Assembly: GCA_034440615.1 (NCBI GenBank)
Contig: JAOTOM010002327.1
Location: 34,764-98,763 of the forward strand
DNA from: Ashinkailepas kermadecensis
Taxonomy: Eukaryota; Arthropoda; Thecostraca; Neolepadidae
Length of the DNA: 64,000 bases
Direction of reading: 5' to 3'
In this document: in pieces, positions 34,934 through 44,475 of the stretch
Position numbering within the stretch: the stretch's first letter is position 1
Layout of the letters: each line of letters opens with the position of its first letter
Made by a program: the position numbers and the translations under genes
The notes under the pieces: generated by a model
Databases searched by the model: none
Seen by the model: only the letters and a program-made list of their open reading frames with translations
Told to the model about the DNA's origin: nothing

Positions 34934-35023
34934 TAACATACATACACACACACACACAAACTGGTCGCATCGTGTCACTGCTGCCTTCGCGCATTCGCCC
35001 TCCCAATCTCCCCTCACCCTCTG
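34934..35023. repeat. Distal unit of the V-ATPase acceptor array
   Basis: After the MITE, CACACACAAACTGGTCGCAT then CGTGTCACTG and CGCCCTCCCAATCTCCCCTC continue the interrupted array unit. This shows that the MITE landed inside the array. Confidence 0.8.
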
Positions 35024-35394
35024 ACATCTCCCAAATGAGCCGTTGGCGTGTACGATATTTTCTGTGACCAGCTGAAACACCGCGTCATTTCACTTCAAAT
35101 GGTGTTAATTGGGTACAATAAAGACATCAAAGCGCCCCAAAAGCAAACTGTCCAATGCACGACTATATATGTTCTAAGACTACCACATGTCTGTTATTCA
35201 TTCCAGGATGAAGCAAGGAAACTTAAAAAGGATCCATTTGTTATCATGTTCTGCATATAAATGCGTTGCTCATGTTGGGGACTGCAGGTACTGTGGAAAT
35301 TGACAACAGCGCATACCTTCTTGCATTTTAATATATTCATGCTAGCACACACACTGGAAGGCCTCTCACATAACCCGAATCGGAGGAGTGGGGG

Positions 35395-35572
35395 GGGGGG
35401 GTGGATTCCTCCACTAAGCTATCGGAAGCCACTAAAGCTAGAAGCACAACATCTGGAGGAGAGATTACGGCTGTAGCGAACTCTGCAGTATATATTTGAT
35501 GACCCTTGATCAATGCCTCCAGGTTTAAATAAGGTCGAGATCGGCCGGCACCCCGTGCCGACGAAATAATTG
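35395..35572 (+). repeat. Interspersed repeat family B, copy 1
   Basis: Shares CTAGAAGCACAAC, GGAGGA, ATTACGGCTGTAG, GAACTCTGCAGTATA and GATGACC with 50085-50225, about 75-80% by eye. Non-coding. It lies in the V-ATPase intron beyond the CR1 3' end. Confidence 0.75.
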
Positions 35573-35829
35573 TGACCTTGAACGCTAAGCTGATGTTGCC
35601 AAGCCAAAACGTTGGTGTTGTATGCTTAGTTAAACAATATATATATATATATGTGGCAAAGATTGGTCTTACAGCTGCGGTATCTGCAATACTACGAACT
35701 CCGCCCGTGTTCACCACCATATTTTGTCATTAGACATAAAGACATAAAAGATCAGTGCAACTATGAGCCACAAGGGCCCTTCTTGGTTGCACTTGGCACA
35801 CTGAACCACTTGCACACCAAATCTGTCAA

Positions 35830-38821
35830 TCAATTCTCCCTGGAACACAGAAAAACAAGCCCCCTATTCTTATAATGATTGTCTATGCCGTTTTTAAAGA
35901 TGTTCAGTGTGTTGCTACTGACAATTGTTCCTGGAAGCTGGTTCCAGTGTTCTACTACCCTGTTGGTGAAGAAAGACTGTCTTAACCTTGTCCTGCTGTG
36001 ATTAACTTTAATTTTGAATTGATGACCTCTAATTGCATCATTTCTGTTAAATTCAAACATTTCCCTTAGATATCCCTGCTCCTGACCATGAACAAATTTA
36101 AAAACCTCGATGAGATCTCCTCTCAGCCTTCTATATCTAAGTGAAAACATATTCAATTTCTTAAATCTTTCCTCATATGCCAGGTTGCCTATACCATTAA
36201 CGATTTTTGTTGCCCTCTTTTGTACTCTCTCTAAAAACCAACAATTCTTTCTCATAACTAGGGGACCAAGCTTGGACACAGTATTCCAAATGTGGCCTGA
36301 CATATGCACAGTAAAGCTTCCTGATGACCTCCTCACTTTTGTATGACACATTCCTCTGTATCGCCCCAAGCATTCTTAGTGCCTTCTTCCTGGCTTCTTT
36401 GGTCTGTTCTGATGCCCCCAATTTTGTGTTCAAAATAACACCTAAGTCCTTCTCCTGCTGAGTCACAGATAGTACTTGGCCATCCATCAAGTATGGCGCC
36501 TTCATATGCTGCCTACCTACATGCATGACTTTGCACTTATCAAAATTAAACTTCATTTGCCATTTTTCGGACCACTTCACAAGCTCGTCTAAGTCGTTCT
36601 GCAGCAAAACCTGCTCATTGTGCCCTGTTATTGCCCTAAAGATCTTCAAATCATCCGCAAATTTCAAAACCTTACTGCTCAGGCCACATTCAATGCTATT
36701 CACAAATATAATGAACAACAGTGGCCCCAGTACCGACCCCTGAGGGACTCCACTAAGAACATTTTGCCATGATGACTTTGTACCATTAAGCATCACTCTG
36801 CTGTCTATCTGAAAGCCACAACTCAATCCATTTTAGGATGCTACCTGCAATGCCATGGACCTGAAGCTGCATCATTAACCGTTTATGGGGTACCTTGTCA
36901 AAGGCCTTACTAAAGTCAAGATATGCTACATCAACCTGATTTCCCTGATCAAATTGTTCTGTAGCAAAATTTAAAAAGTCCAAGAGATTTGTGAGACACG
37001 ATGTCCCTTTTCTAAACCCATGTTGAGAATCTTGAATCAATCTGTCTCCTTCCAGAAAACTAACTATTCTATCTTTGATAATTGATTCGAGTGCCTTGCA
37101 GACTAGGGATGTGAGGCTTACTGGCCTATAATTTTCAACTTTCCCTCTTTCTCCTTTCTTGAAAATAGGAACTACATTTGCCCTTTTCCAATCTGTTGGA
37201 ATTTCATTTTGTGAAACTGATCTACAAAATATTATACTAAGTGGAATTGCCAGTTCCTTTTCAGCTTCCCGCAATACCCTAGCATAAATTCCATCAGGTC
37301 CTGCTGCCTTGTTTGGCTTTATTTTTCTGATATAATTGAAAACAACATCACTATCAATGAAATCAACATTGTGTATCTGATCACCTGTCACTGAACTGTG
37401 GTTCACGGTTGGCAAATTTGTCACATCCTCCACTGTAAACACTGATTTAAACTGCTTGCTCAGCTCCTCAACCATCTCACCATCCTCACTCAATATAGTC
37501 CCATTTACTTCCAGTGGACCAATTGTGCTTGCAACTTTACTTAGCTTGTAGAAACTAAAGAACTTTTTACTGTCCCCATTACAGTTCCTAGCCAAATCCA
37601 ATTCTTTTGCCCGCCTTGCTGCTCTGGTTTTCTGCTTCACAGCATCTCTAGCTTTTTGATACGACCTTAGATTTACGACATTTGAAGCTTCCTTAAATAC
37701 TCTAAATGCATCTTTCTTAGCCTTAATTGATCTCCTCAAATCTGGTGTAAGCCATGCTGGCTTTCCAACACTTCTTTTGCGCCTTTGCTTTTGGGGGACA
37801 TGTCTAATCTGAATTTCCCTCAAGTAAGATTTGAACTTTTCCCACATTTCACAGGTATTTAAATAAAAAAATTATTCTTCCCATTTAATGGCACTTAAAG
37901 CCTCTCTCATGCAGTCAAAGTCTGCCCTGTTCAAATTTGGAATCTTTGCCAAGTTATCCTTGATTGTCCCTGCTATTTGTACCTTAAATCTCACTATGTT
38001 ATGGTCACTTCTTCCCAGAGTTTCTCCTACAGTCAAGTCTTGAACTAAATCACTTAAATCTGAGAAGACAATGTCCAAGAATGAGCCCTGCCTGGTTGGT
38101 TCCATTACAAACTGGTGTAAGAACAAGTCCTCTTCAAGGCATTTCCTAAACAGTTTACATGATGGGGAGCCAACACCAACATGTTCATATCCTTTTAGAT
38201 TAAAGTCACCAAGAATAAGGCATTTCCTCTGGAAGTTTCTACTGATTTCCTCACAAATCACCCTATCGAGCTCCAGTTGCTGAGAATGTGGCAAGGTTCC
38301 TGATCGATACAAAGCTCCAATCCTCAGTTTATTGCTGTTGCCTCTTCCCACAGCAACATCAAGCCAAATGGACTCCACAGACACATTTTTTACCCCATCT
38401 GCTACTTTCTGAGAACTGTATAAGCTATTCACATAGAGCATTACACCACCCCCTTTCACTGCTGGACCCCTATTGCATGAAAACATATTGTATCCCTGGA
38501 TCTCATAGTCCTGCAAGTTATCCCCAAAATATCCCTCACTGACCCATGCCTCAGTAATGCAAACAAAATCTGGTTTCTCCTCAGCAACATAACACTTGAA
38601 CTCATCAAATTTGGATCGAATGCTCTGAGCATTAAGCATCATACACTTAACAAAAGTTCCATAACCCTCTTTGGCTTTTTCATGTTGAGTAGCTCTATCA
38701 TATCTGTATGAGCTACCACTCTGCCCCCTTGATCTACTGCTACCCCTATTTGCTGACTGTGAGGTGTTTGCAAGACCTCTCTCTCTATCAGCTACATCCC
38801 CCCATGACCTGCCTAGTTTCC
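35830..38821 (-). pseudogene. CR1 ORF2: endonuclease and RT (1 stop, 2 frameshifts)
   Basis: The frame is open from the ORF1 end; the first ATG is at 38642. Endonuclease: LNAQSIRSKFDEF, CITEAWVSEGY (catalytic Glu), LILGDFNLKG, GRSDHNIVRF. A single in-frame TAA at 37874-37872 separates it from the linker and RT: NYRPVSLTSLVCKA, AYLDFSKAFDKVPH, LSGVPQGSVLGPLLF and the catalytic KFADDLKIF box. Frameshift 1 lies near 36795 (after WLSDRQQ) and frameshift 2 near 36235 (before LERVQKRATKI). The C-terminus runs through GHQFKIKVNHSRTRLRQ and FFTNRVVEHWNQLP to a stop at 35830. The enzyme nicks target DNA and primes cDNA from it. With three lesions this copy should be inactive, but all catalytic motifs are intact. 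Confidence 0.88.
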
Positions 38822-38831
38822 CTGTTTCCTA
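38813..38831 (-). promoter_or_regulatory. Candidate -1 ribosomal frameshift site between CR1 ORF1 and ORF2
   Basis: The last ORF1 codons are CAG GGA AAC and the TAG stop (38815-38813). G GGA AAC (38822-38816) fits the X XXY YYZ slippery rule in the ORF1 frame. The -1 frame has a TAG at 38831-38829, three codons upstream, and is open from GGG AAA CTA through to ORF2. So the two frames overlap only across the heptamer. The ORF1 stop immediately after the slip site could also pause the ribosome. I see no clear pseudoknot 5-9 nt downstream; a GAGGT/ACCTC hairpin lies about 37 nt downstream. Function is inferred. Confidence 0.6.
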
Positions 38832-39682
38832 ATGAGAGCCTCCTCATACCTATTGCTGAGCAATTCAACTCCTCTCTTGCTCAAATGTAACCCATCTAAT
38901 GCAAACATTTCAATCCTCCCCCAGAAATCCCCCCACAAATCCAAGAACCCCACCCCAAGTTCCTTACAGATCTTGGCCACCCTGGTATTCAGCCCAATGG
39001 CCCTCGAGTACCACTCTATGCTTGCGTTAACCATAGGGAGGATGGATGTTACCATTCCTCGTTTCCTACTCACAGCTAACCTACCTATCAAAGCCCTATA
39101 CTCTTGCATTGTTTCCTTTGTTTTTGCTTTTCCTACATCATTTACACCATCCTGCACAATTACTGTTGTGCTCTCTCCACTACCCTTCATCACTCCTTCT
39201 ATCCTATCACCAACATCCTTTACCTGGGCCCCTGGGTAGCAAACACGAGTCCGTTTGTTGGGGTTCCTGCTACAAAAAGTACGGTCCATGTACCTCACTC
39301 TTGAGTCCCCTATAACTAAAACTTCCCCCTCTCTACCATCAGCTGCCTGGTCGTTCCTCCCTTCCTCCTTAGCAGCATTACTATCTCTCTCTTGCAGTAC
39401 CTCAAATATATTATTAGTTTCAATGCCTTTGTCAATTTTCCTTAAAGCTAGTCTCGTACTCTGGCGTCTAGCTACTTTCCACTCTCTACTGTCATGGTCT
39501 ATACTATCTCCACCCCTATCACTCCTAGACTCCTGCACCTGGCTTGCCTGGCTGACATTTCCTATGGTGGGCCCTGCCACCAAACACTTCAGACGCTCCA
39601 CCTCCCTTGCTAACATATCTACTTTCTTACTCAAGTCCCCAATGACTACCATACACTTACACTTCCCACAGTCGCCTTGCAT
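38813..39682 (-). CDS. CR1 ORF1 protein with SGNH esterase domain
   Basis: An intact 289-residue frame. Residues 5-10 have a small Cys cluster (CGKCKC), residues 18-34 look coiled-coil, and 40-115 are polar and variable. From about 119 there is a GDSL/SGNH hydrolase domain: VLVIGDSRVRYMD (Ser127), PGAQVKD (Gly151), QDGVNDVG (Asn181) and ALDGLHLSKRG (Asp263, His266), so all four blocks are present. Such esterase ORF1s are characteristic of CR1 and related LINEs and probably aid RNP or membrane association; the substrate is unknown. The ATG sits directly after an A-run (39683-39694). The stop is a TAG after the slippery heptamer. Confidence 0.9.
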   Translation of the reverse strand: MQGDCGKCKCMVVIGDLSKKVDMLAREVERLKCLVAGPTIGNVSQASQVQESRSDRGGDSIDHDSREWKVARRQSTRLALRKIDKGIETNNIFEVLQERDSNAAKEEGRNDQAADGREGEVLVIGDSRVRYMDRTFCSRNPNKRTRVCYPGAQVKDVGDRIEGVMKGSGESTTVIVQDGVNDVGKAKTKETMQEYRALIGRLAVSRKRGMVTSILPMVNASIEWYSRAIGLNTRVAKICKELGVGFLDLWGDFWGRIEMFALDGLHLSKRGVELLSNRYEEALIRKQGN

Positions 39683-40159
39683 TTTTTTTTTTTAAATTTC
39701 AATAAAGTTATCCCGACTCTCACCAGCTACAAACTCCAACTAAACCAAACTAAAATAAAAAAAAGCCTAGATACCTTTGCAATTACACTAGTATATTGAA
39801 AATATACCTAGTGGTAATTTAAGCTCACTATTTTAGTCCGAAGCTCTATCTTAAACTTAAACACCAAAAGGACACCAACTTTTTCCTCTACACTACATTA
39901 CCAACTAGATCAGCCGGTCTTCAGGCTACCCTCTTTTACAGCCAAGTCTAAAGCATTCGTCTAAAGCTTCTTAAAAATTGTCCGAATGCTTGCGCCTTTG
40001 TGGATCGAGGTCCTATACAAAGGAGAACATGTTGCGTGAACCTTGGCCCCACCATCGGATCTGACAATCTCAGTTCAACGGTAGAATATTGACCGAGAGC
40101 TTCAAGTGCCACCAATGCACAGACACGGCCTTATCGGGCCAGTTGCTAGCTAACTCTTC

Positions 40160-40285
40160 CAGCCGGAGGCTATATGAGCGAGTGAAGCGACTCGAATCCT
40201 GTCTCGTCACGACAGGGGCGGGACCGCCGGCCGGCCATGCATATCCGAGCTCTAATCAACTGAGCTATCGGGGAGGCTGGCCCGC
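40160..40285 (-). mobile_element. tRNA-derived SINE or tRNA pseudogene
   Basis: On the minus strand: CCCCGATAGCTCAGTTGATTA then GAGC (box A), a GC-rich middle, and ACAGGATTCGAGTCGC (box B). Distance between the boxes is longer than in a normal tRNA and the acceptor arms do not pair, so this is not a functional tRNA. Confidence 0.65.
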
Positions 40286-40660
40286 GAAGCATCCCGATTG
40301 CCTCCACAGTAGGCGTCTCTACAAAAGACGCAATACCGTGGTCCATCCGAAATGTGTTGGCCTTGTTAAAATACACAAGCCCCTTCCGAATTAGAATTTC
40401 CAACCCTTCAAAAACCCATTGGATGATAATGTTCAGTTCAGGATATTTTTGCAGGACACGTTGACGATACGATTATCCCATGTCCAAGTCCACCACATGA
40501 CATAATTGTTAACGTTTCAAATTCGCACCACGGATGATGTTCTTGTTTGAATTTTAAGGGAGAAGGGAGTGACTCGGCGTTAGACTACAAGAAGTGGCCG
40601 CTCATCAGGCGACATCAAGCATGCGGAGAGCGTCACAGCGTCACGCGCGGTCGCACTCAC

Positions 40661-40850
40661 GAGAACAGCTCGTAGGTGGCCGGCCTGCTGATGCCGCCGG
40701 CGATGAGGACGGCCACCACCAGGCCGTAGATGGCCAGGATGCCGGCCATCACCACCGGGATGATGGACTTCATGATGAGCTCGGGCCGCATCACCGACAT
40801 GGCTGCGATACCGGTGCCCGACTTGGCCGTGCCGTAGGCGGCACCCATGG
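40661..40850 (-). CDS. Vha16: V-ATPase proteolipid subunit c, second-last exon
   Basis: Acceptor CCCTCCACAG (AG at 40852-40851), donor TTCTC|GTGAGT (GT at 40660-40659). The exon starts with two bases of a split Ala codon, encodes [20 protein letters not shown], then [16 protein letters not shown] and [14 protein letters not shown] to TYELF, and ends with TC of a Ser codon that joins the last exon in phase (TYELFS|GFVHF). It covers the end of helix 1, the conserved loop and helix 2 of the c subunit. The internal Met is a poor start candidate because the family has about 30 further residues before it (most of helix 1). That exon was not found upstream. The exon edge is duplicated 80 bp upstream. 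Confidence 0.95.
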
Positions 40851-40957
40851 CTGTGGAGGGTCAGATGGTGTCAGCTCGTGGCGGGCGGTACCGGTGCCAG
40901 ACCTGGCCGTGCCGTAGGCGGCACCCATGGCTGTGGAGGGTCAGATGGTGTCAGTTC
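40810..40957. repeat. 80-bp tandem duplication across the V-ATPase exon 2 acceptor
   Basis: Two copies, offset by exactly 80 bp (GCACCCATGGCTGTGGAGGG at 40841 and 40921). They share about 68 bp containing the first 41 or so bases of the exon, the acceptor and about 27 bp of intron. The outer copy has AG at 40932-40931 and has diverged slightly in the former coding part (K to R at AKSG). Confidence 0.96.
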
Positions 40958-42199
40958 GCAAGCAATCAAGTCCAACTGAGCACCAGTACCGGAGCAATGA
41001 CGGCTACATTAAAAACGGTCTTTCAGCAGATCCAGTCAGTCACGCGAAGACACAATGAACCGTATGTAAGTGACGATGCTAATGCGTACTGGGAACATGA
41101 CTGCGGCCTGGGTTACATTTAACATAACGATGAATAGCAAAAAGGTCATTTTTTTTGCTCATATTAAATAAAGACTTGCCTTGGATTGCTTTAATCCTTG
41201 TGCGTCTGACGACAAAATTGCAATCCTAAGTAATGATATGTCACTGACCTAGCTCAGGTCAGAGGACCACCTCCAAACATGTTTTAGGATCGATGACCGA
41301 TGCAAATGATCTTTTCAAATGAAACCTGCTACATGAGTGTCATTGGGCAGTGTCTACAAAATGTATCTCTCAGATTCTTGTTTATCCCCAGTTCAGTCGC
41401 CTGAGGTCACAGCCAATTTTAGCTCATTTTGTGGAAAATTCTCATTTTCGTGATATGCATATTCTTCTAACCTCATTTTTGCCTTGGTATGCATGCAGAA
41501 GCATCAGGAGAAGTTCCTGATCCCATTTGTTTGACCTTCGTCAAGTGACCCGAGGTCAGGTGAAGATAAGTGCCCTGGGTGGGCTAAACCTATTTGGACA
41601 CTGCTGTTTACACAGTTTATTTCGCGTTGTTACGTCATAAATAGCATCAAAATTACATTGCGCGACCTACATTACCTTAATATGCCGACAGCAAATGTCT
41701 GTAAAACATACATTTGTATCAGAAACATCATTTTGATTTTCGAAAGTATTTGCAACTAAAACGTAAGTTCTGTGCCCAAATTGTCAAGGCCATTCCGACG
41801 ATACCCGGTTTGCTTTCGTGAAACACTTATTTTGTAAGTTAGGGGCATCCTTAACCCTATTCCTGTTCCTGTTGACGAAGGGCGAATCGCCCCCCATGCA
41901 TTTTTTTTAAATAATGCTGTCTTCTCGCCACTAGAGATAGGTTGTTGAACTGTCTTATACCAAATATTCATTGCACACATTTCGCCATTTCTTTTAAAAA
42001 TTTGGGTGGCCCAGGAGCAGCTTCAGTCAAGGATTTTGGGAGGCATGTTTTGAATTTTAGGTATGCCCAGGTATCCAATAGAATCCCCTGCTGTCCTCCA
42101 ACCAATGTGGGTAGGTAGGTTGTTGAGTCTTTCTTGCCTTTGTTAGCTGTGATGTTAACTTCATTTGATGACTTTCACAACACAGAATGTCTTTAGGCA
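40958..42199. other. No gene recognised; AT-rich intron or flank
   Basis: If the missing first exon of V-ATPase subunit c lies further right, this is intronic. I searched by eye for the N-terminal FFGVMGAAxAIxFS-type coding on the minus strand and did not find it here or further right. Confidence 0.45.
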
Positions 42200-42600
42200 C
42201 ATCCAGAGATTTAATTTGGGAGGCATGAGGTGTGCACGCCATAGCTCCACATTGCTGGAGGAAAGCTTATGAAATCTTCGGATCTTGATTACCTATTCTT
42301 TGCAGTTTGCAATTTACATTTTGGCTCGCCCAGGGGTGGCTCCAGGGTGATTTTCGGCGGCATGAGGAGTCCATGCCATGGCTCCAATATCCATATAATG
42401 TGTTTCATGCATCTGATAGATATTTCGAAGTGAGCAGACTCATTCAACAGTATCGACAAGGAAAACAACTAATTTGTGGTGGCAAGGGTGCCTCCGGAGG
42501 TAGTCCATGGACGCCTCCAGGAACGAATTTTTGCAGGCACGTAAAGCTCATGCCATGGTTCCATATCGCTGGATACAAAATCCTGAAAATTGTACATCAG
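42200..42600. repeat. Degenerate repeat blocks (GGCATGAGG...GCCATGGCTCCA)
   Basis: Three diverged blocks near 42215, 42357 and 42535 share GGCATGAGG or GGCACGTAAAGC, a CATGCCATGGCTCCATAT-like stretch and GCTGGA. A related start occurs near 42010-42060. Looks like an old element duplicated locally. Confidence 0.55.
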
Positions 42601-42635
42601 TAGCAGTGTGCATGGGATGGCCATGCACCATTGTT

Positions 42636-42760
42636 ATTGTGGTTTAGGGGCGCATCGACTGCACAGGTCATATAGCAACACCATTCTCAATGATCCAAAG
42701 CACCATTTGATGTCTGTACACGCCCACATAAACAGTCAATAGCATAGCCAAGAGCCCAAG
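42636..42760 (-). mobile_element. SINE fragment, type 2 body
   Basis: TTATTGTGGTTTAGGGGCGC then ATCGACTGCACAGGTCATA. Same family as 44188 and 58438. Confidence 0.6.
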
Positions 42761-44099
42761 GAGGGGCAGATATATGTTCTTTGGGGCTGATCCTTCTTTG
42801 CAGTTAGTGCTACAAGTACCTATTATTTTCCTCTGAACACAGAGCAAATAAACCCAAAGATGTATTGCTCTGAACACAGGCAGGGAAAATGCTATCAGCC
42901 AACCGTCAACACAGTTAGCCTCCTGGTTTGTTTTGCAGGTGTGCAGCATGCATTGCTTGTCTCCTCTGCCGGTTCTCTTTGCATGAGCATGCTTCGTCAA
43001 GATGATATATTTCCAATAATCCTGTTTCCTCATGTTGTTGATGCTGTGTAGCCAATATTTGCTCTTGACAATGACGTATTTTCGTTTACTTAGTCACGTA
43101 TTAGGCATGTGTATTCAAGCAACATGCAGGCGCATGCACATGTAATGTCAAGGTTTTTATCCAATCAATGGTTCTATACGTAAATCGAGTCATGTGTTAA
43201 CCATGTCTCAGCATTGTTAAATATGCCGGTAGCCATGTGCGAGTTGTGTTTAGTCATGTCCTGGTCATATGCTGATGTGCTGTACATGTGTTCAGTCATA
43301 CACATAATAAGGTCACCAGTGATTTTCCGTCCCCAGTGGATAGGCACTGGTACCGAAACAGCTCGGCACAATTTGTCGTTATTTTGTTAGTTAAGAATCT
43401 TGCTATTTTGCCACTTGACAATGACCTATGGTGGAAGAATTGAGGATTTTGGTTACAATACATCTTAGGCCTTATGCGCTATGTTCCTGGTATAATACAC
43501 CTTAGTTTTGTCGTTCTTTCCACAATCAAAATGACCGGGAGCACATCATATTGCAGCACATCATATTAGGTGTATTTGAAATCACGATCCGCATGAGTAT
43601 CCACAGGCATCCAGCACAGGTAAGCGGCACACCACACCACCGGTCTGTCTGGTGGTGAAACAATTCCGACGCGGTCGCTCCGAACGCATCTGTCGAAACG
43701 AGTACAGTAAAGTAGGAGGGAATCTTGTTCCAAGTGGCACCAGCCCGGTACAGAGAAGTTTCCCCTGGTGCCTCAGTGTCTTTTTCCTCAAGCGTGGCTT
43801 CACGCTTTGTGAATAAAACCGTGCCTTCTGGTCAGGAAGTGTGGAAGGCGGGGACGGATTTTGTGAAGGGAGCTCGGACTACCGGCACCAATTATAAAAT
43901 CCCTGATTTCATCGCTTTATTTCGAAAAGGGCGGCTTTTTTACTTAGAAACATAGTTTCTTTTTAAATCTTCATTGAGGACCTCGATCGTTGAATCCCCC
44001 TCCTCAACTTGTAAGCATGGCACTGCTACAGACCAAGAACCAGGAATGCAGACCGCCTAACCATGCATGTGGATGCAGGATATCAAAATTTAATTGGAT
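42761..44099. other. No gene recognised
   Basis: Short ORFs only. CGCTTTATTTCGAAAAGGGC at 43912 resembles the dispersed CACTATTTTGCAAAAGGGCG piece at 20868. No splice or coding pattern. Confidence 0.4.
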
Positions 44100-44475
44100 A
44101 AAATGTCGATTCAGTATTCCGTAAGTGGTAAATAAACGTTTGTGAGGGCCCGTAAGCATTCATAAGGATCCGCAGAAGTTCGTAAGGGCCATTGGTTGGT
44201 TATTGGGGTTTTGAGGCGCATCGACTGCAGAGGTCATGCAGCGCCCATAATCATATCAAGTCAATCATATCAAGCTGTAAAACCGAAACTGATCAAAACT
44301 ACTCAATGTGACACATTATCACGTTCGCAAGAATCCGTAGACGTCTGTAAGGGTCCGTGCACTCCAAGACTTCGCAAAGGCCCGAAGACGCTCGTAAGCA
44401 CCAGTAGACGCTCGTATAAGGCAGTCGACGTTCGAAAGGGCTCAATGGCTCGTAGACGCTCTTAGGGACCAGTCA
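44100..44475. repeat. Degenerate short-period array interrupted by a SINE
   Basis: Loose copies of a unit like GTAGACGCTCGTAAGGGCC, about 18-22 bp, occur at 44128-44190 and 44325-44470. A type 2 SINE piece (44188-44320, GGTTGGTTATTGGGGTTTTG) splits them. Confidence 0.7.

Larger units (their letters stand above)
35729..39960 (-). mobile_element. CR1-type LINE, nearly complete, in the V-ATPase intron
   Basis: A sense-oriented (same strand as the host gene) non-LTR retrotransposon of about 4.2 kb. It has an intact ORF1 with an esterase domain, then ORF2 with endonuclease and RT carrying only one stop and two frameshifts. The 3' end shows a tandem octamer (TTTATGTC twice on the minus strand, 35731-35746), the short 3' repeat style of CR1 elements. 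The 5' limit (about 39960) is uncertain; an A12-type run directly precedes the ORF1 start. The low damage suggests a recent insertion. Confidence 0.88.

Noticed and set aside
40165..40285. Functional tRNA on the minus strand
   Set aside because: Boxes are spaced too far apart and arms do not pair; better read as a SINE or pseudogene.
40846..40848. V-ATPase c start codon at the internal Met (CCATGG context)
   Set aside because: The family has most of helix 1 before this Met and a good acceptor AG lies two bases upstream, so it is better read as an internal codon.
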